Origin: Streptomyces rubrogriseus
GTDB lineage: Bacteria > Actinomycetota > Actinomycetes > Streptomycetales > Streptomycetaceae
Length of the DNA stretch: 64,000 nucleotides
Reading direction: 5' to 3'
NCBI RefSeq assembly: GCF_027947575.1
Contig: NZ_CP116256.1
Coordinates: forward strand, 7,626,001 to 7,690,000
Part shown: piece by piece, positions 28,065-43,160 of the stretch
How the letters are laid out: each line of letters starts with the position of its first letter
How positions within the stretch are numbered: position 1 is the first letter of the stretch
Made by a program: the position numbers and the translations under genes
The notes under the pieces: generated by a model
The model's input: only the letters and a program-made list of their open reading frames with translations
What the model was told of the DNA's origin: nothing
Database searches by the model: none

Positions 28065-28805
28065 ATGACCAGCGACGACGCGATCCGACTGAGTTCCGTC
28101 AGCAGACGGTACGGCGCGGGGGACGGCACCGTGACCGCCCTTGACGACGTGTCCCTCTCCCTGCGCCGCGGCAGCTTCACCGCCGTCATGGGCCCCTCGG
28201 GCTCGGGCAAGTCGACACTGCTCCAGTGCGCCGCCGGACTGGACCGGCCCACGTCGGGATCGGTCGTCCTCGGCGGCACGGAGCTGACCGGGCTGAGCCA
28301 GCGTCGGCTGACCCTGCTGCGCAGGGAACGCGTCGGCTTCGTCTTCCAGGCGTTCAACCTGCTGCCGTCGCTGACCGCCGCGCAGAACGTGGCGCTCCCC
28401 CTGCGCCTGGCCGGACGCCGCCCGCCGCGGGGCCGGGTGCGCGAGGCGCTGCGCCAGGTCGGGCTGGCCGACCGCGCCCGGCACCGGCCGGCCGAGCTCT
28501 CCGGCGGCCAGCAGCAACGCGTCGCCCTGGCCCGCGCGCTGATCACCCGCCCGGAGGTGCTGTTCGCCGACGAGCCGACGGGGGCGCTGGACTCGCGCGC
28601 CGGCCGGGAGGTGCTGGCCCTGCTGCGCGCCATGGCCGACGGCGAGGGCCGGACGGTCGTCATGGTCACCCACGATCCGGTGGCCGCCTCCTACGCCGAC
28701 CGCGTGCTGTTCCTCGTCGACGGCCGGGTCCACGACGAGCTGACCGGCTCCGGACCGGACGGCATCGCCACCCGCATGACCCGCCTGGAGGCCGCGCCGT
28801 GCTGA
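28065..28805 (+). CDS. ABC transporter ATP-binding protein (MacB/LolD type)
   Basis: The 246-residue ATPase has Walker A GPSGSGKS at residues 43-50, signature LSGGQQQRVALARAL near 145, Walker B VLFADEPTGALDS and an H-loop MVTHDPVAAS. It energises the FtsX-like permease whose GTG start overlaps its stop. The ATG at 28065 follows GGAG. It is divergent from the two-component system at 25957-27884, the common layout for antibiotic- or envelope-stress-responsive exporters. Confidence 0.95.
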   Translation: MTSDDAIRLSSVSRRYGAGDGTVTALDDVSLSLRRGSFTAVMGPSGSGKSTLLQCAAGLDRPTSGSVVLGGTELTGLSQRRLTLLRRERVGFVFQAFNLLPSLTAAQNVALPLRLAGRRPPRGRVREALRQVGLADRARHRPAELSGGQQQRVALARALITRPEVLFADEPTGALDSRAGREVLALLRAMADGEGRTVVMVTHDPVAASYADRVLFLVDGRVHDELTGSGPDGIATRMTRLEAAPC

Positions 28806-31267
28806 CCGTCGCCCTGTGCACGCTGCGCACCCGCTGGGTCACCTTCACCGGAAGCTTCGTCGCGCTGGCGCTGGGGGTCGCGCTGCTGGCCGTGACGGGC
28901 CGGGCCCTGGCGGCCTCGCTGGACTCGCCCGAGCGGGCACCGGAACGGTTCGCCGCGGCGCCGGTGGTGGTCCGGGGGCAGGACACCCTGCGGGTGCCGA
29001 CGCCCTCCGGCGACCGTACGGCGGAGCAGGCCCGGGTGCGCCCCGTGCCGGCCGCGGTCGTGGCCCGGCTGGAGCGGCTCGGCACCGTCGTCGAGGACCG
29101 GTCCTTCCCGGTGCGCGTGCGGGGCGGGGGCGGGCCCGGCGGGCTGGTCGGCCACCCCTGGTCCAGCGCCGCGTTCGCTCCGTACCGGCTCGACGCCGGC
29201 CGTGCGCCCCGCGCCGCCGACGAGGTCGTCGTCACCGGCGGCTGGGCCGCGCCGGGCGAGCGGGTGCGCACGGACCGGGGCACTCTGCGGGTGGTGGGGA
29301 CCGTACCCGGTCTCGGCTTCGAGGACGCGGTCTTCTTCACCGACGCACGGGCCGCCGACCTCGCCCCGCTCAGCGTGCAGTTGGCGGTGGACGCGGAGGC
29401 TTCCGCGGTACGGGACACGGTGCGGGAGGTCGTACGGGACGGGGTGCCGGACGGTGCGGGCGTCCGGGTGCTCACCGGCGCCGAGCGGCGGTACGCGGAC
29501 GCCGACCCGCACCGGGACGAGGAGGCGCTGACCGCCCTCAACGCCCTGTTCGGCACGGCCGGCGGCGTCTCCGCCTTCGTGTCGGTGTTCGTCGTGTCCT
29601 CCACCTTCGCCTTCGCGGTCGCCCAGCGCCGCCGGGAGTTCGGGCTGCTGCGCACCGCGGGCGCGACGCCGGGCCAGCTGCGGCGGACGGTGCTCGCCGA
29701 GGCCGCCGTGGTCGGCGTACTCGCCTCCGGCACCGGCTGCGTGCTGGGCGCGTACGCGGCGCCGCCGCTGACCCGCCGGGTCGTCGGCGAGGGCCTCGCC
29801 CCGGCCTGGTTCACCCTCGGCGACCACACCTGGCCCTATCACCTCGCCTTCTGGACCGGGCTCCTGGTCGCCCTGTGCGGGGCGGTCGCCGCCTCCTGGC
29901 GGGCGGGGCGCACCGGCCCCGTCGAAGCGCTGCGGGAAGCGGCGGCGGACGCCGGGTCGACGACCCGGGGGCGGTGGCTGTCCGGGCTGGCGCTGCTGCT
30001 GACCGCGCTGGTGACGCTGGTCCTCGCGCTCGCGTCCGACCCCGGCGACCTGCTGCACCGCAAGACCTACGTCACCCGGCCGATGCTGCTGATCACCGCG
30101 GCCGCGCTGCTCGCACCGGTCGTGGTGCGCCCGCTGACGCGGCTGCTCACCCGGCTGCCGGCCCGCCTGCCGGGCGCCACGGGCCTGCTGGTCCGGGAGA
30201 ACGCCGCGACCGGGGTCCGCCGCACCGCGGCCCTCGCGGCGCCCGTGCTGGTCACGGTCGCGCTCACGGGCTCCCTGCTCGGCGCCGTCGCGACGCTGGA
30301 CGGGGCGAAGGCCGCCGAGACCCGGGCCCGGACCACGGCGGCGTTCGTGGCCGCGGCGCCGTCCGACGCGGGCTTCGACCCGGCGACGCTGGACCGCCTG
30401 AGCGCGGTCCCCGGGGCGCGGATCTCCCCGAGCGCGGCGGGCGAGGTGTACGTCCTGGAGGACGGCGTGGCCCTCGTCCGGTCCGAAGCCCGAGCCGTCG
30501 GCGACCCCGGGGCCCTCGCGGCGACCAGCCGGCTGCCGGTGGCGGAGGGCCGGGTCGCCGACCTCGACGACCACTCGATCATCGTGAACGAGGAGTGGCG
30601 AGAGCACACGGTGGGCCGGAGCGTACGGGTCTGGCTCGGGGACGGCACCGAGCGGGTGCTGCGCATCGCCGCCGTGATGGACACCGGCACCGGTGACAAC
30701 GGCGTCTACGTCACCGCGGCCAACGCGGCCGGCGCCCCGGTCGACCGGGTGGACGTCGCGCTCGCCGACGGCGCCGACCCCGACGCGATCGCCGCCGGGC
30801 TGCGGGCGGCGGTCGCGCCGTCCGGCGGGCGGGTGTCGAGCGGGCAAGCGTGGGCCGACGCGGCGTCCCCGGGTTCCGAGGGCGCGACGCGGGCGGGCCT
30901 CCTCCTGGTCCTCGGCATCGCGCTGCTCTACACGGGGATCTCGGTGGTCAACACCGTGCTGATGGCGGCGCCCGCCCGGGCCCGCGAGCAGGCGGTCCTG
31001 CGCCTCGCCGGGGCCACCGACGGGCAGGTGCTGCGCGTGGTGGCCGCCGAGTCCCTGACGGTGGTCGCGGTCGGCACCGTCCTGGGCCTGGCCGTCGCCG
31101 GGCTCGACCTGGCCGGGATGTGGGCGGCGCTCGCCCTTCTCTCGGTGCCCGCCCCGCCGGTAATGCCGTGGGCGGCCGCGGGCACGGTCGCGGGTGTCTG
31201 CGCGGTGCTCGCGGCCACCGCGTCGGTCGTCCCGGCCGCGATGGCGCTGCGGCGGCACGCCGGGTGA
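28799..31267 (+). CDS. FtsX-like ABC transporter permease
   Basis: The protein of about 822 residues has a first membrane helix near residues 15-37 and two FtsX blocks of three to four helices, around residues 258-380 ([20 protein letters not shown]) and 700-815 ([20 protein letters not shown]), each with a conserved RLAGAT- or RTAGAT-like coupling motif. Extracytoplasmic domains lie between. The GTG start (28799-28801) overlaps the ATPase stop. MacB/FtsX-type pumps handle peptides, antibiotics or lipoproteins; the substrate is unknown. Confidence 0.92.
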   Translation: MLTVALCTLRTRWVTFTGSFVALALGVALLAVTGRALAASLDSPERAPERFAAAPVVVRGQDTLRVPTPSGDRTAEQARVRPVPAAVVARLERLGTVVEDRSFPVRVRGGGGPGGLVGHPWSSAAFAPYRLDAGRAPRAADEVVVTGGWAAPGERVRTDRGTLRVVGTVPGLGFEDAVFFTDARAADLAPLSVQLAVDAEASAVRDTVREVVRDGVPDGAGVRVLTGAERRYADADPHRDEEALTALNALFGTAGGVSAFVSVFVVSSTFAFAVAQRRREFGLLRTAGATPGQLRRTVLAEAAVVGVLASGTGCVLGAYAAPPLTRRVVGEGLAPAWFTLGDHTWPYHLAFWTGLLVALCGAVAASWRAGRTGPVEALREAAADAGSTTRGRWLSGLALLLTALVTLVLALASDPGDLLHRKTYVTRPMLLITAAALLAPVVVRPLTRLLTRLPARLPGATGLLVRENAATGVRRTAALAAPVLVTVALTGSLLGAVATLDGAKAAETRARTTAAFVAAAPSDAGFDPATLDRLSAVPGARISPSAAGEVYVLEDGVALVRSEARAVGDPGALAATSRLPVAEGRVADLDDHSIIVNEEWREHTVGRSVRVWLGDGTERVLRIAAVMDTGTGDNGVYVTAANAAGAPVDRVDVALADGADPDAIAAGLRAAVAPSGGRVSSGQAWADAASPGSEGATRAGLLLVLGIALLYTGISVVNTVLMAAPARAREQAVLRLAGATDGQVLRVVAAESLTVVAVGTVLGLAVAGLDLAGMWAALALLSVPAPPVMPWAAAGTVAGVCAVLAATASVVPAAMALRRHAG

Positions 31268-31582
31268 CACGGCGGAACGGGTGGCACGGCGCCAGCACGG
31301 CGCATGCAGCGAGGGGGCGGGGGGAGGCGAACACTCGGGAAACGGCGTCCGCCTATCGAGATTCCCTCGCGTTCCGCAATACGCGCCGAAGCCCGGGGAC
31401 CGGGAAGAGGCGGTGGCCCGGCTGCGCAGGGCCGCGGCACTCCGGCAGGGCGACTGCCTCAGCGGCCTGGACCCGGCGCGCGGCCGCCCGGTGCCGTCGT
31501 CCCGCCCGACGCGCGTCCGGACCACGCCGGCGGCCACGGTGTCCCATCATCGGCCGGGCACCGTCCACCGGACGATCACGAC
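31268..31582. other. gene-less stretch between the ABC operon and tuf1
   Basis: About 315 bp with no gene I can support. A plus-strand stretch at 31410-31480 ([19 protein letters not shown]) faintly recalls a bacterial transcriptional-activator (BTAD) domain and may be a fossil, but no start or further domain is seen. Confidence 0.3.
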
Positions 31583-31620
31583 GAAAGGGCCCGTACGACC
31601 GAAGTCGTACGGGCCCTTTC
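31583..31620 (-). terminator. tuf1 terminator (str operon end)
   Basis: Perfect 17-bp arms (31583-31599 and 31604-31620) enclose a 4-nt loop. One arm reads GAAAGGGCCCGTACGAC. It lies 48 bp after the tuf1 stop on the minus strand. There is no long T-run, usual for Streptomyces. It also lies convergent to the ABC operon and may serve both. Confidence 0.85.
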
Positions 31621-31667
31621 AGGCATCAGCCCATGTCAGGTCGGGTCGACCGACAAGCAAGCGGAGC

Positions 31668-32861
<1,194 letters not shown>

Positions 32862-32939
32862 TGGGGTCCTCCTGTGGAGTGGTTCTGTACGCCTTACTCA
32901 TCGGCGCCAGGTGATCTTTGCTGGAAAGCCCGGGTGCCG

Positions 32940-32973
32940 GGGGCATTCCGCCGGGTTCGCGGCGGAATGCCCC
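32940..32973 (-). terminator. strong hairpin between fusA and tuf1
   Basis: Perfect 14-bp arms GGGGCATTCCGCCG and CGGCGGAATGCCCC enclose 6 nt. It lies downstream of the candidate tuf1 promoter and about 80 nt before the tuf1 start, so it sits in the tuf1 leader as well as downstream of fusA. It could limit read-through from fusA, mark an mRNA end or regulate tuf1. Confidence 0.7.
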
Positions 32974-32991
32974 ATGCAGGCTCCGGGGTCA

Positions 32992-33021
32992 AGCCTAAAG
33001 CGTGAGAACGGGGTCCGTTAA
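32992..33021 (-). promoter_or_regulatory. candidate tuf1-specific promoter
   Basis: On the minus strand TTAACG (33016-33021) and TAGGCT (32992-32997) are separated by 18 nt, a good match to the Streptomyces housekeeping sigma consensus. A separate tuf1 promoter in the fus-tuf1 gap is described for other Streptomyces, from memory. It would start transcription just upstream of the hairpin at 32940-32973. Confidence 0.6.
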
Positions 33022-33034
33022 ACGGAGTAGCCCG

Positions 33035-35161
33035 TTACTCGCCCTTGGCCTTCGCGATGATCTCCTCGGCGACGTTCCGGGGAACCTCGGCGTAGGAGTC
33101 GAACTGCATCGAGTAGCTTGCGCGACCCGACGTCTTGCTGCGGAGGTCTCCGACGTAGCCGAACATCTCCGACAGCGGCACGAGGCCCTTCACGACGCGG
33201 GCACCCATCCGCTCCTCCATGGCCTGGATCTGGCCACGGCGGGAGTTGATGTCACCGATGACGTCGCCCATGTAGTCCTCGGGCGTGGTGACCTCGACGG
33301 CCATCATCGGCTCGAGGAGCACGGGCGAAGCCTTGCGCGCGGCCTCCTTGAAGGCCTGCGAACCGGCGATCTTGAAGGCGAGCTCGGAGGAGTCGACCTC
33401 GTGGTAGCCACCGTCGATGAGCGTGACGCGGACGCCCGTCATCTCGTAGCCGGCCAGGATGCCGAACTGCATGGCCTCCTGGGCACCGGCGTCCACCGAA
33501 GGGATGTACTCCTTCGGGATGCGGCCACCGGTCACCTTGTTCACGAACTCGTACGAGGCGTCGCCGCCCTCGATCGGCTCGATCGCGATCTGCACCTTGG
33601 CGAACTGACCGGTACCACCGGTCTGCTTCTTGTGGGTGTAGTCCACGCGCTCGACGGTCTTGCGGATCGTCTCACGGTAGGCGACCTGAGGCTTGCCGAC
33701 GTTGGCCTCGACCTTGAACTCACGGCGCATGCGGTCGACCAGCACCTCGAGGTGCAGCTCGCCCATACCACCGATGATGGTCTGGCCGGTCTCCTCGTTG
33801 GTGTGGACCTGGAAGGAGGGGTCCTCCTCGGCCAGGCGCTGGATCGCGACGCCGAGCTTCTCCTGGTCGCCCTTCGACTTGGGCTCGATGGCGACCTGGA
33901 TGACCGGGGCCGGGAAGTCCATGGACTCCAGGATGACCGGGCTCTTGTCGTCGGACAGCGTCTCACCGGTGGTGGTCTGCTTCAGGCCCATGACGGCGAC
34001 GATGTCACCGGCGCCCACCGACTCGATCTCCTCACGCTTGTTGGCGTGCATGCGGTAGATCTTGCCGATGCGCTCCTTGCGGCCCTTGACGGAGTTCAGC
34101 ACCGCGGTGCCGGACACCAGGCGGCCGGAGTACACCCGGACGAAGGTGAGCTTGCCGAGGTGCGGGTCGCTCATGATCTTGAAGGCGAGCGCGGCGAGCG
34201 GCTCGTCCTCCGACGGCTTGCGCTTGACGACGACCTCGGGGTCCTTGACGTCGTGGCCCTCGATGGCCTCGACGTCGAGCGGGGTCGGCAGGTAGCGCAC
34301 GACCGCGTCGAGCAGGGGCTGGACGCCCTTGTTCTTGAACGCGGTGCCGCAGAACACCGGGGTGACCGTGGTGTCGCTGGACTTGCCGGAGGCGATGGTG
34401 ATGCGACGGATCGCGGCGTACAGCTGCTCCTCGGTGGGCTCCTGGCCCTCCAGGAACAGCTCCATGACCTCTTCGTCGTTCTCCGCGACGGCCTCGACCA
34501 GCTTGCCGCGCCACTCCTCGGCGGCCTCGGTGTGCGTGGCCGGGATGTCGACGACGTCGTACATCTCGCCCTTGGCCGCGTCGGCGGACCACACCAGCGC
34601 CTTCATGCGGACCAGGTCCACGACGCCCTGGAAGTCGGCCTCGGCACCGATCGGGAGCTGCATGACCAGCGGCTGGGCGCCCAGGCGGTCCGAGATCATG
34701 TCCACGCAGCGGTGGAACTCGGCGCCGGTGCGGTCCAGCTTGTTCACGAAGCAGATGCGGGGCACGCCGTAACGGTCGGCCTGACGCCACACCGTCTCGG
34801 ACTGCGGCTCGACACCGGCGACACCGTCGAACACGGTCACGGCACCGTCGAGCACACGCAGGGAACGCTCCACCTCGACGGTGAAGTCGACGTGTCCCGG
34901 GGTGTCGATGATGTTGATCGTGTAGTCGTTGTCCTCGAGCGGCCAGTGACAGGTGGTCGCAGCAGACGTGATCGTGATGCCACGCTCCTGCTCCTGCTCC
35001 ATCCAGTCCATCGTGGCGGCGCCGTCGTGGACCTCACCGATCTTGTACGACACACCGGTGTAGAACAGGATCCGCTCGGTGGTGGTCGTCTTGCCCGCGT
35101 CGATGTGGGCCATGATCCCGATGTTGCGGACCTTGGCCAGGTCAAGTGAAGTGGTAGCCAT
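33035..35161 (-). CDS. fusA: elongation factor G
   Basis: EF-G drives translocation and, with RRF, ribosome recycling. The 708-residue protein has G1 AHIDAGKTT near residue 20, G3 [13 protein letters not shown] near 89, G4 NKLDRTGA near 143, then domains II-V, ending [12 protein letters not shown]. The ATG is at 35159-35161. Gene order rpsL-rpsG-fusA-tuf1 is the classical str operon. Nothing suggests a divergent or resistance-type paralogue. Confidence 0.98.
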   Translation of the reverse strand: MATTSLDLAKVRNIGIMAHIDAGKTTTTERILFYTGVSYKIGEVHDGAATMDWMEQEQERGITITSAATTCHWPLEDNDYTINIIDTPGHVDFTVEVERSLRVLDGAVTVFDGVAGVEPQSETVWRQADRYGVPRICFVNKLDRTGAEFHRCVDMISDRLGAQPLVMQLPIGAEADFQGVVDLVRMKALVWSADAAKGEMYDVVDIPATHTEAAEEWRGKLVEAVAENDEEVMELFLEGQEPTEEQLYAAIRRITIASGKSSDTTVTPVFCGTAFKNKGVQPLLDAVVRYLPTPLDVEAIEGHDVKDPEVVVKRKPSEDEPLAALAFKIMSDPHLGKLTFVRVYSGRLVSGTAVLNSVKGRKERIGKIYRMHANKREEIESVGAGDIVAVMGLKQTTTGETLSDDKSPVILESMDFPAPVIQVAIEPKSKGDQEKLGVAIQRLAEEDPSFQVHTNEETGQTIIGGMGELHLEVLVDRMRREFKVEANVGKPQVAYRETIRKTVERVDYTHKKQTGGTGQFAKVQIAIEPIEGGDASYEFVNKVTGGRIPKEYIPSVDAGAQEAMQFGILAGYEMTGVRVTLIDGGYHEVDSSELAFKIAGSQAFKEAARKASPVLLEPMMAVEVTTPEDYMGDVIGDINSRRGQIQAMEERMGARVVKGLVPLSEMFGYVGDLRSKTSGRASYSMQFDSYAEVPRNVAEEIIAKAKGE

Positions 35162-35200
35162 AAGGCTTCAGTCTTCTCTCGGTCTCGATGTGGGTAGCGA

Positions 35201-35671
35201 CTACCAGCGGTAGTGCGCGAAGGCCTTGTTGGACTCGGCCATCTTGTGCGTGTCCTCGCGCTTCTTCACAGCGGCACCCAGGCCGTTGGAGGCGTCGAGG
35301 AGCTCGTTGAGCAGACGCTCGGTCATGGTCTTCTCGCGACGGGCGCGGGAGTAGCCGACCAGCCAGCGCAGGGCGAGCGTGTTCGCACGGCCCGGCTTGA
35401 CCTCGATCGGGACCTGGTAGGTCGCGCCACCGACACGGCGGGACTTGACCTCGAGGGTCGGCTTGATGTTCTCGAGAGCGCGCTTCAGCGTGATGACCGG
35501 GTCGTTGCCGGTCTTCTCGCGCAGGCCCTCCATGGCGCCGTAGACGATGCGCTCGGCGGTGGAGCGCTTGCCGTTCAGCAGCACCTTGTTGATCAGGGAG
35601 GTCACCAGAGGAGAACCGTAGACCGGGTCGATGATGACCGGGCGCTTCGGGGCGGGGCCCTTACGAGGCAT
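35201..35671 (-). CDS. rpsG: 30S ribosomal protein S7
   Basis: S7 initiates assembly of the 16S rRNA 3' domain and contacts the E-site tRNA. The 156-residue protein begins [19 protein letters not shown] and ends [12 protein letters not shown]. The ATG lies two bases after the rpsL stop, so the two are tightly coupled. Length and sequence are normal for the family. Confidence 0.98.
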   Translation of the reverse strand: MPRKGPAPKRPVIIDPVYGSPLVTSLINKVLLNGKRSTAERIVYGAMEGLREKTGNDPVITLKRALENIKPTLEVKSRRVGGATYQVPIEVKPGRANTLALRWLVGYSRARREKTMTERLLNELLDASNGLGAAVKKREDTHKMAESNKAFAHYRW

Positions 35672-35673
35672 TC

Positions 35674-36045
35674 TTACTTCTCCTTCTTGGCGCCGTAGCG
35701 GCTGCGGGCCTGCTTGCGGTTCTTCACACCCTGGGTGTCAAGCGAACCGCGGATGATCTTGTAGCGAACACCCGGCAGGTCCTTCACACGGCCGCCGCGC
35801 ACGAGCACGATGGAGTGCTCCTGCAGGTTGTGCCCCTCACCCGGAATGTAAGCGGTGACCTCGATCCCGCTGGTCAGACGCACACGCGCGACCTTACGCA
35901 GGGCCGAGTTCGGCTTCTTCGGGGTGGTCGTGAACACACGCGTGCAGACGCCACGGCGCTGGGGCGAACCCTCGAGTGCGGGCGTCTTGTTCTTCTCGAC
36001 CTTGTCCTGCCGGCCCTTCCGGACCAGCTGCTGGATCGTAGGCAC
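35674..36045 (-). CDS. rpsL: 30S ribosomal protein S12
   Basis: S12 lies at the decoding centre and controls accuracy; changes at Lys43 or Lys88 (E. coli numbering) give streptomycin resistance. The 123-residue protein begins (V)[18 protein letters not shown]. Wild-type lysines are present in [12 protein letters not shown] and [13 protein letters not shown], so it is of the sensitive type. The GTG at 36043-36045 follows GGAG; the frame is open far upstream through the leader, but that part is not S12. Confidence 0.97.
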   Translation of the reverse strand: MPTIQQLVRKGRQDKVEKNKTPALEGSPQRRGVCTRVFTTTPKKPNSALRKVARVRLTSGIEVTAYIPGEGHNLQEHSIVLVRGGRVKDLPGVRYKIIRGSLDTQGVKNRKQARSRYGAKKEK

Positions 36046-36095
36046 TACTTCTCCGGTTTCTGTGTGCCGAATGGTGAAGCTAACCTGGAACGTCA

Positions 36096-36120
36096 CCGAC
36101 CCACGCGGTCGGGTGTGTCG
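36096..36120 (-). promoter_or_regulatory. rpsL leader hairpin element shared with rpsJ
   Basis: The second copy of the 25-nt element at 8217-8241 (24 of 25 bases identical). On the minus strand CCGACC and GGTCGG pair around GCGTG. It ends 50 nt before the rpsL GTG. The flanking leader sequences are otherwise different, which points to selection on the element itself. Confidence 0.55.
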
Positions 36121-36237
36121 AAGCCGCGAACTCCGGCCGCGAGGCGGAAGGAGACGCGAAATGCGGTGGCCACACACGGCCCCGGTGCGGCTGTAGACAC
36201 GCACGAGGGCCAGGGCACACCCCAGGCACAAGGTCTG

Positions 36238-36266
36238 AGCGTACCTAGCGCATTCGCTGCGGTCAA
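36238..36266 (-). promoter_or_regulatory. str operon promoter
   Basis: On the minus strand TTGACC (36261-36266) and TACGCT (36238-36243) are exactly 17 nt apart, a near-ideal housekeeping promoter. It would give a leader of about 190 nt before rpsL, containing the shared hairpin element. Confidence 0.75.
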
Positions 36267-36333
36267 AACAAATGGGCGACACCGGCATCTCCGCCCGGTT
36301 CACCCCGCTTTGCCCTGATCGACAAGGGCCGCC

Positions 36334-37371
36334 TCAGGCCCGCGGCAGCGGGACGCTCGGCGCGTCGTCGTCCGCGTCGGCGGGTGCGGGGTCGGATGCG
36401 GGGTCGGGTGCGGTCGCCGCCGTGTCGTGGCGGACGAAGTAGGTAGGCCGGTTCTGCACCGCCGTGTATATGCGCCCGACATACTCGCCCAGCAGGCCGA
36501 CACAGACCAGCTGTACGGCACCGATGAAGACGATGCCGGTGAACAGCGAGGTCCAGCCGGGCACCGTGCGGCCCAGGGCGAACGCGGTCAGCGTGTAGAC
36601 CAGCAGCCCCAGGCAGACCAGGAAGGCGCCGGCGCCCAGCCAGGTGGCGATGCGCAGCGGGGCCGCGGAGAAGCCGGTGACGCTGTCCACCGCCAGGCGG
36701 ATCATCCGGCCCAGCGGGTACTTCGTGCGGCCCGCCTTACGCGGCGCGCGCTCGTACGTCACCTGCCCGCTCGGGAAGCCCAGCCAGGGCACCAGCAGCC
36801 GGTACACACGCTGCTGGTCGGGCAGGGCCTTGAGGGCCTCCACGGCGGCCCGGCTGAGCAGCCGGAAGTCGCCCGCCTGGGCGGGGACCGACGGGCCCGC
36901 CAGACGCCGCATGAGCCGGTAGTAGACGCCCGCCGTCAACCGCTTGAACCCGGAGTCGCTGCTGCGGTCAGCACGGACCCCGTACACGATGTCGAGGCCC
37001 TCGGCGCGGGCCAGCGCCAGCATGTCGGGGATCTTCTCCGGCGGGTCCTGGAGGTCGGCGTCCAGGCTGACCACGTAGGCGCCGCGGGCCCGGTCCAGGC
37101 CCGCCGTGAGGGCCGCCTGATGGCCGGAATTGCGCCGCAGCGCGATCACGCGCAGTTCCGGCCAGCCCAGCCGGAAGGCGTCCAGCAGCTCCGCCGTGCG
37201 GTCGCCGCTGCCGTCGTCGACGGCGACGACCTCGTGCGGGACGCCCAGCTCCGCGAGGACCGGACGGAGCCTGGTGACCAGCGCGGGCAGGACGTCTTCC
37301 TCGTTGAACATCGGAATGACGACCGACAGCACGACCGGTGCGTGCCGCTCCACGTCCCGTCCCTCGGGCAC
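36334..37371 (-). CDS. membrane glycosyltransferase family 2 (GtrB/DPM1-like)
   Basis: The 345-residue protein has a GT-A domain with VVIPMFNEEDVLPALV near residue 17 and DADLQDPPEK near 105 (metal-binding DxD-type region), then two C-terminal membrane helices (AGAFLVCLGLLVYTLTAF and GIVFIGAVQLVCVGLLGEY). Such enzymes move a sugar from a nucleotide donor to a polyprenyl phosphate. The divergent neighbour at 37472 is a polyprenyl-sugar-using mannosyltransferase type, so the pair may work together on surface glycans. The GTG at 37369-37371 follows GGAGG. Confidence 0.9.
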   Translation of the reverse strand: MPEGRDVERHAPVVLSVVIPMFNEEDVLPALVTRLRPVLAELGVPHEVVAVDDGSGDRTAELLDAFRLGWPELRVIALRRNSGHQAALTAGLDRARGAYVVSLDADLQDPPEKIPDMLALARAEGLDIVYGVRADRSSDSGFKRLTAGVYYRLMRRLAGPSVPAQAGDFRLLSRAAVEALKALPDQQRVYRLLVPWLGFPSGQVTYERAPRKAGRTKYPLGRMIRLAVDSVTGFSAAPLRIATWLGAGAFLVCLGLLVYTLTAFALGRTVPGWTSLFTGIVFIGAVQLVCVGLLGEYVGRIYTAVQNRPTYFVRHDTAATAPDPASDPAPADADDDAPSVPLPRA

Positions 37372-37471
37372 CGCGCCTCCCTCCTCATGACCTTGAGTAC
37401 AGATGTGCGACTCTTGTGCGATCTTATGGCAGCAATTGACGCTTGAGGGTGGCCCGAGGGGGATGACAGCC

Positions 37472-38766
37472 ATGGACACGGCTGCCGACGACACGGTGAC
37501 GGACGGGCCGGACGGCACCGGCGAACGGCCGGCCGGCGGCGAGGGGCGGCACGCTCCTGGCGCGGCCAGCTCCCCGCCCTCCCGCCCGGGGCCCGGCCCT
37601 ACCTCGCCCCGCTGGCGCTCTACGGCGTCACCAAACTCGTCGGCCTCGGGGTCTTCGCCACCCTCCTCACCCACGCCGGGGACTTCCGGGGGAAGAACCC
37701 GCGCTTCGGTGGCGGCGCCCACTGGTGGGACGTGCTGGCCACCTGGGACGGCTGGTGGTACCTCCAGGTCGCCGAGCACGGCTACAGCCCTTCCCTGGTG
37801 CGGCTCGGCGGCGACGGCCTGTTCACGGTCCAGCAGAACTCGGTCGCGTTCTTCCCGCTCTACCCCGCGCTCATCCGCATGGTCTCGGAGTCCACCGGCC
37901 TCGGCCTGTACGGCTCCGGCATCCTGGTCTCCGTCGTCACGTCGTTCATCGCCGCGGCCGGCATCTACGCCGTGATCTCGCTGCTCGCGGGGGCGCGGGC
38001 GGGCACCGTCGCCGCCGGGCTGTGGGCGGTGGCGCCCGGCGCGGGCGTCGAGTGGGCGGTGTACTCCGAGTCACTGTTCGTCGCCATCGCCGCCTGGACC
38101 TGCTACGCCGTGATGAAGGGCCGCTGGGTGACGGCGGGCCTGCTGGCCTTCACGGCCGGCCTGAACCGGCCCACGTCCGCCGTCCTCATAGGCGCCGTGG
38201 GGCTGGCCGCCCTGGTCACGCTGGCCCGCCCCGCCTCCCGGCGCGAGCACGGCCTACGCGGCCCCGTGTACGCGATGCTCGTCGCGCCGCTCGGCCTGCT
38301 CTCCTACATCGCCTGGGTCGGCTGGAGCACCGGCGAGGCCACGGCCTACTTCACCCTCCAGCGCGAGGGCTGGGCCCACTTCTTCGACTACGGCGCCTAC
38401 ACCTGGGACGTGCTGCGCAACCTCGCGGTGGGCCGGGGCGACTACCCCTTCGCCTTCTCCACCCCGGACCTGCTCTCCCTCCAGCTGGTCCTGGCGCTGC
38501 CCTTCCTCATCGCCCTGATGCTGCGCAAGAGGCCCCCGCTGGTCCTGGTCGCCTACACCCTGGCGACGATCGTCACGGTCCTGGGCACCCAGCAGATGTT
38601 CGGCAACACCATGCGCTACCTGCTCCCCGCCTTCCCCCTCCTGCTGGCCCCGGCCGCGGCCCTGAGCCGCCTGAAGCTCCCGAGCCTGATCGTCTTCTTC
38701 ACCACGACCGCGATCGCCTCCGGCTGGTACGCCCACTACGTCATCTTCGAACTGGGCGTGCCGTAG
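37472..38766 (+). pseudogene. PIG-V-like integral membrane mannosyltransferase, frameshifted near its N-terminus
   Basis: The body, from the frame containing GTG 37732, has about eight membrane segments and WWDVLATWDGWWYLQVAEHG and SVAFFPLYPALIRMV, typical of PIG-V-like polyprenyl-sugar mannosyltransferases. Conserved upstream sequence in that frame (LPALPPGARPYLAPLALYGV) has no start codon. The only good start, ATG 37472 behind GAGGGGG, reads MDTAADDTVTDGPDG in the other frame and joins it near 37565-37575. One lost base there, for example a C in GCCAGCTCCCC, would explain the break. Either it is a pseudogene or a sequence error, or translation begins at GTG 37732 with a shorter product. Confidence 0.7.
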
Positions 38767-38782
38767 GAGAGCCGCGGGGCGG

Positions 38783-39106
38783 TCAGACCAGCGCCGCCCC
38801 GCCGACACAGCCGAGCACCGCACCCGTCAGGCTCAGCGCGAGAAGTACGTTGCGGGCGCCCTCCTGCGCGGGCAGCAGCACTCCTGAGACCGCCATGACG
38901 ATCCGGCTCCGCAAGTCGTCGGCGAGGAACACCGCGGACCACAGGAAGCGGACGCCGAAGACCGCGCCCAGCACGAAGGGCACGGCGGCGGCCGGCATGG
39001 GTCCTCGGACGCCCTCCCGCCACAGGTGGACGAGCAGCGCCAGCACGGCGAGCGCCGCCACCCACGGCCCCGCCAGCCCGTACCCCGTGCCCTCCGGGCA
39101 CGGCAC
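38783..39106 (-). CDS. small hypothetical membrane protein
   Basis: About 107 residues with three or four hydrophobic segments (VAALAVLALLVHLW, AAVPFVLGAVFGVRFLW, NVLLALSLTGAVLGCVGGAA). I do not recognise a family. The frame opens further upstream, but that part lies in the rpoC terminator hairpin, so GTG at 39104-39106 is suggested; GTG at 39059-39061 is another option. It lies directly downstream of rpoC and convergent to the mannosyltransferase. Confidence 0.5.
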   Translation of the reverse strand: MPCPEGTGYGLAGPWVAALAVLALLVHLWREGVRGPMPAAAVPFVLGAVFGVRFLWSAVFLADDLRSRIVMAVSGVLLPAQEGARNVLLALSLTGAVLGCVGGAALV

Positions 39107-39107
39107 G

Positions 39108-39145
39108 CCGAAGGGCGGCCACCCCACGGGGTGACCGCCCTTCGG
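39108..39145 (-). terminator. rpoC terminator
   Basis: An 18-bp stem with one mismatch (arms 39108-39125 and 39128-39145) lies 18 bp after the rpoC stop on the minus strand. One arm reads CCGAAGGGCGGCCACCCC. No T-run follows. It ends the rpoBC transcript. Confidence 0.8.
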
Positions 39146-39163
39146 TCGTATCAAGCTGCCCGC

Positions 39164-43063
<3,900 letters not shown>

Positions 43064-43160
43064 TATGCGTCAATCCCTCTCAGGGTTGTAAGTCTGTGGT
43101 CTGAAACGGGGGTCGCGGGATCGGCGGGGCCTGTGGATGACAGGCCCCGCCTGACTCCCG

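Noticed and set aside
31410..31480. [19 protein letters not shown], faintly like a BTAD domain of a SARP regulator
   Set aside because: Too short, without start, partner domain or conserved flanks; kept only as a possible fossil.
35930..36045. Possible streptomycin-resistance change in S12
   Set aside because: Both key lysines (KKPNS and RVKDLPG) are wild type.
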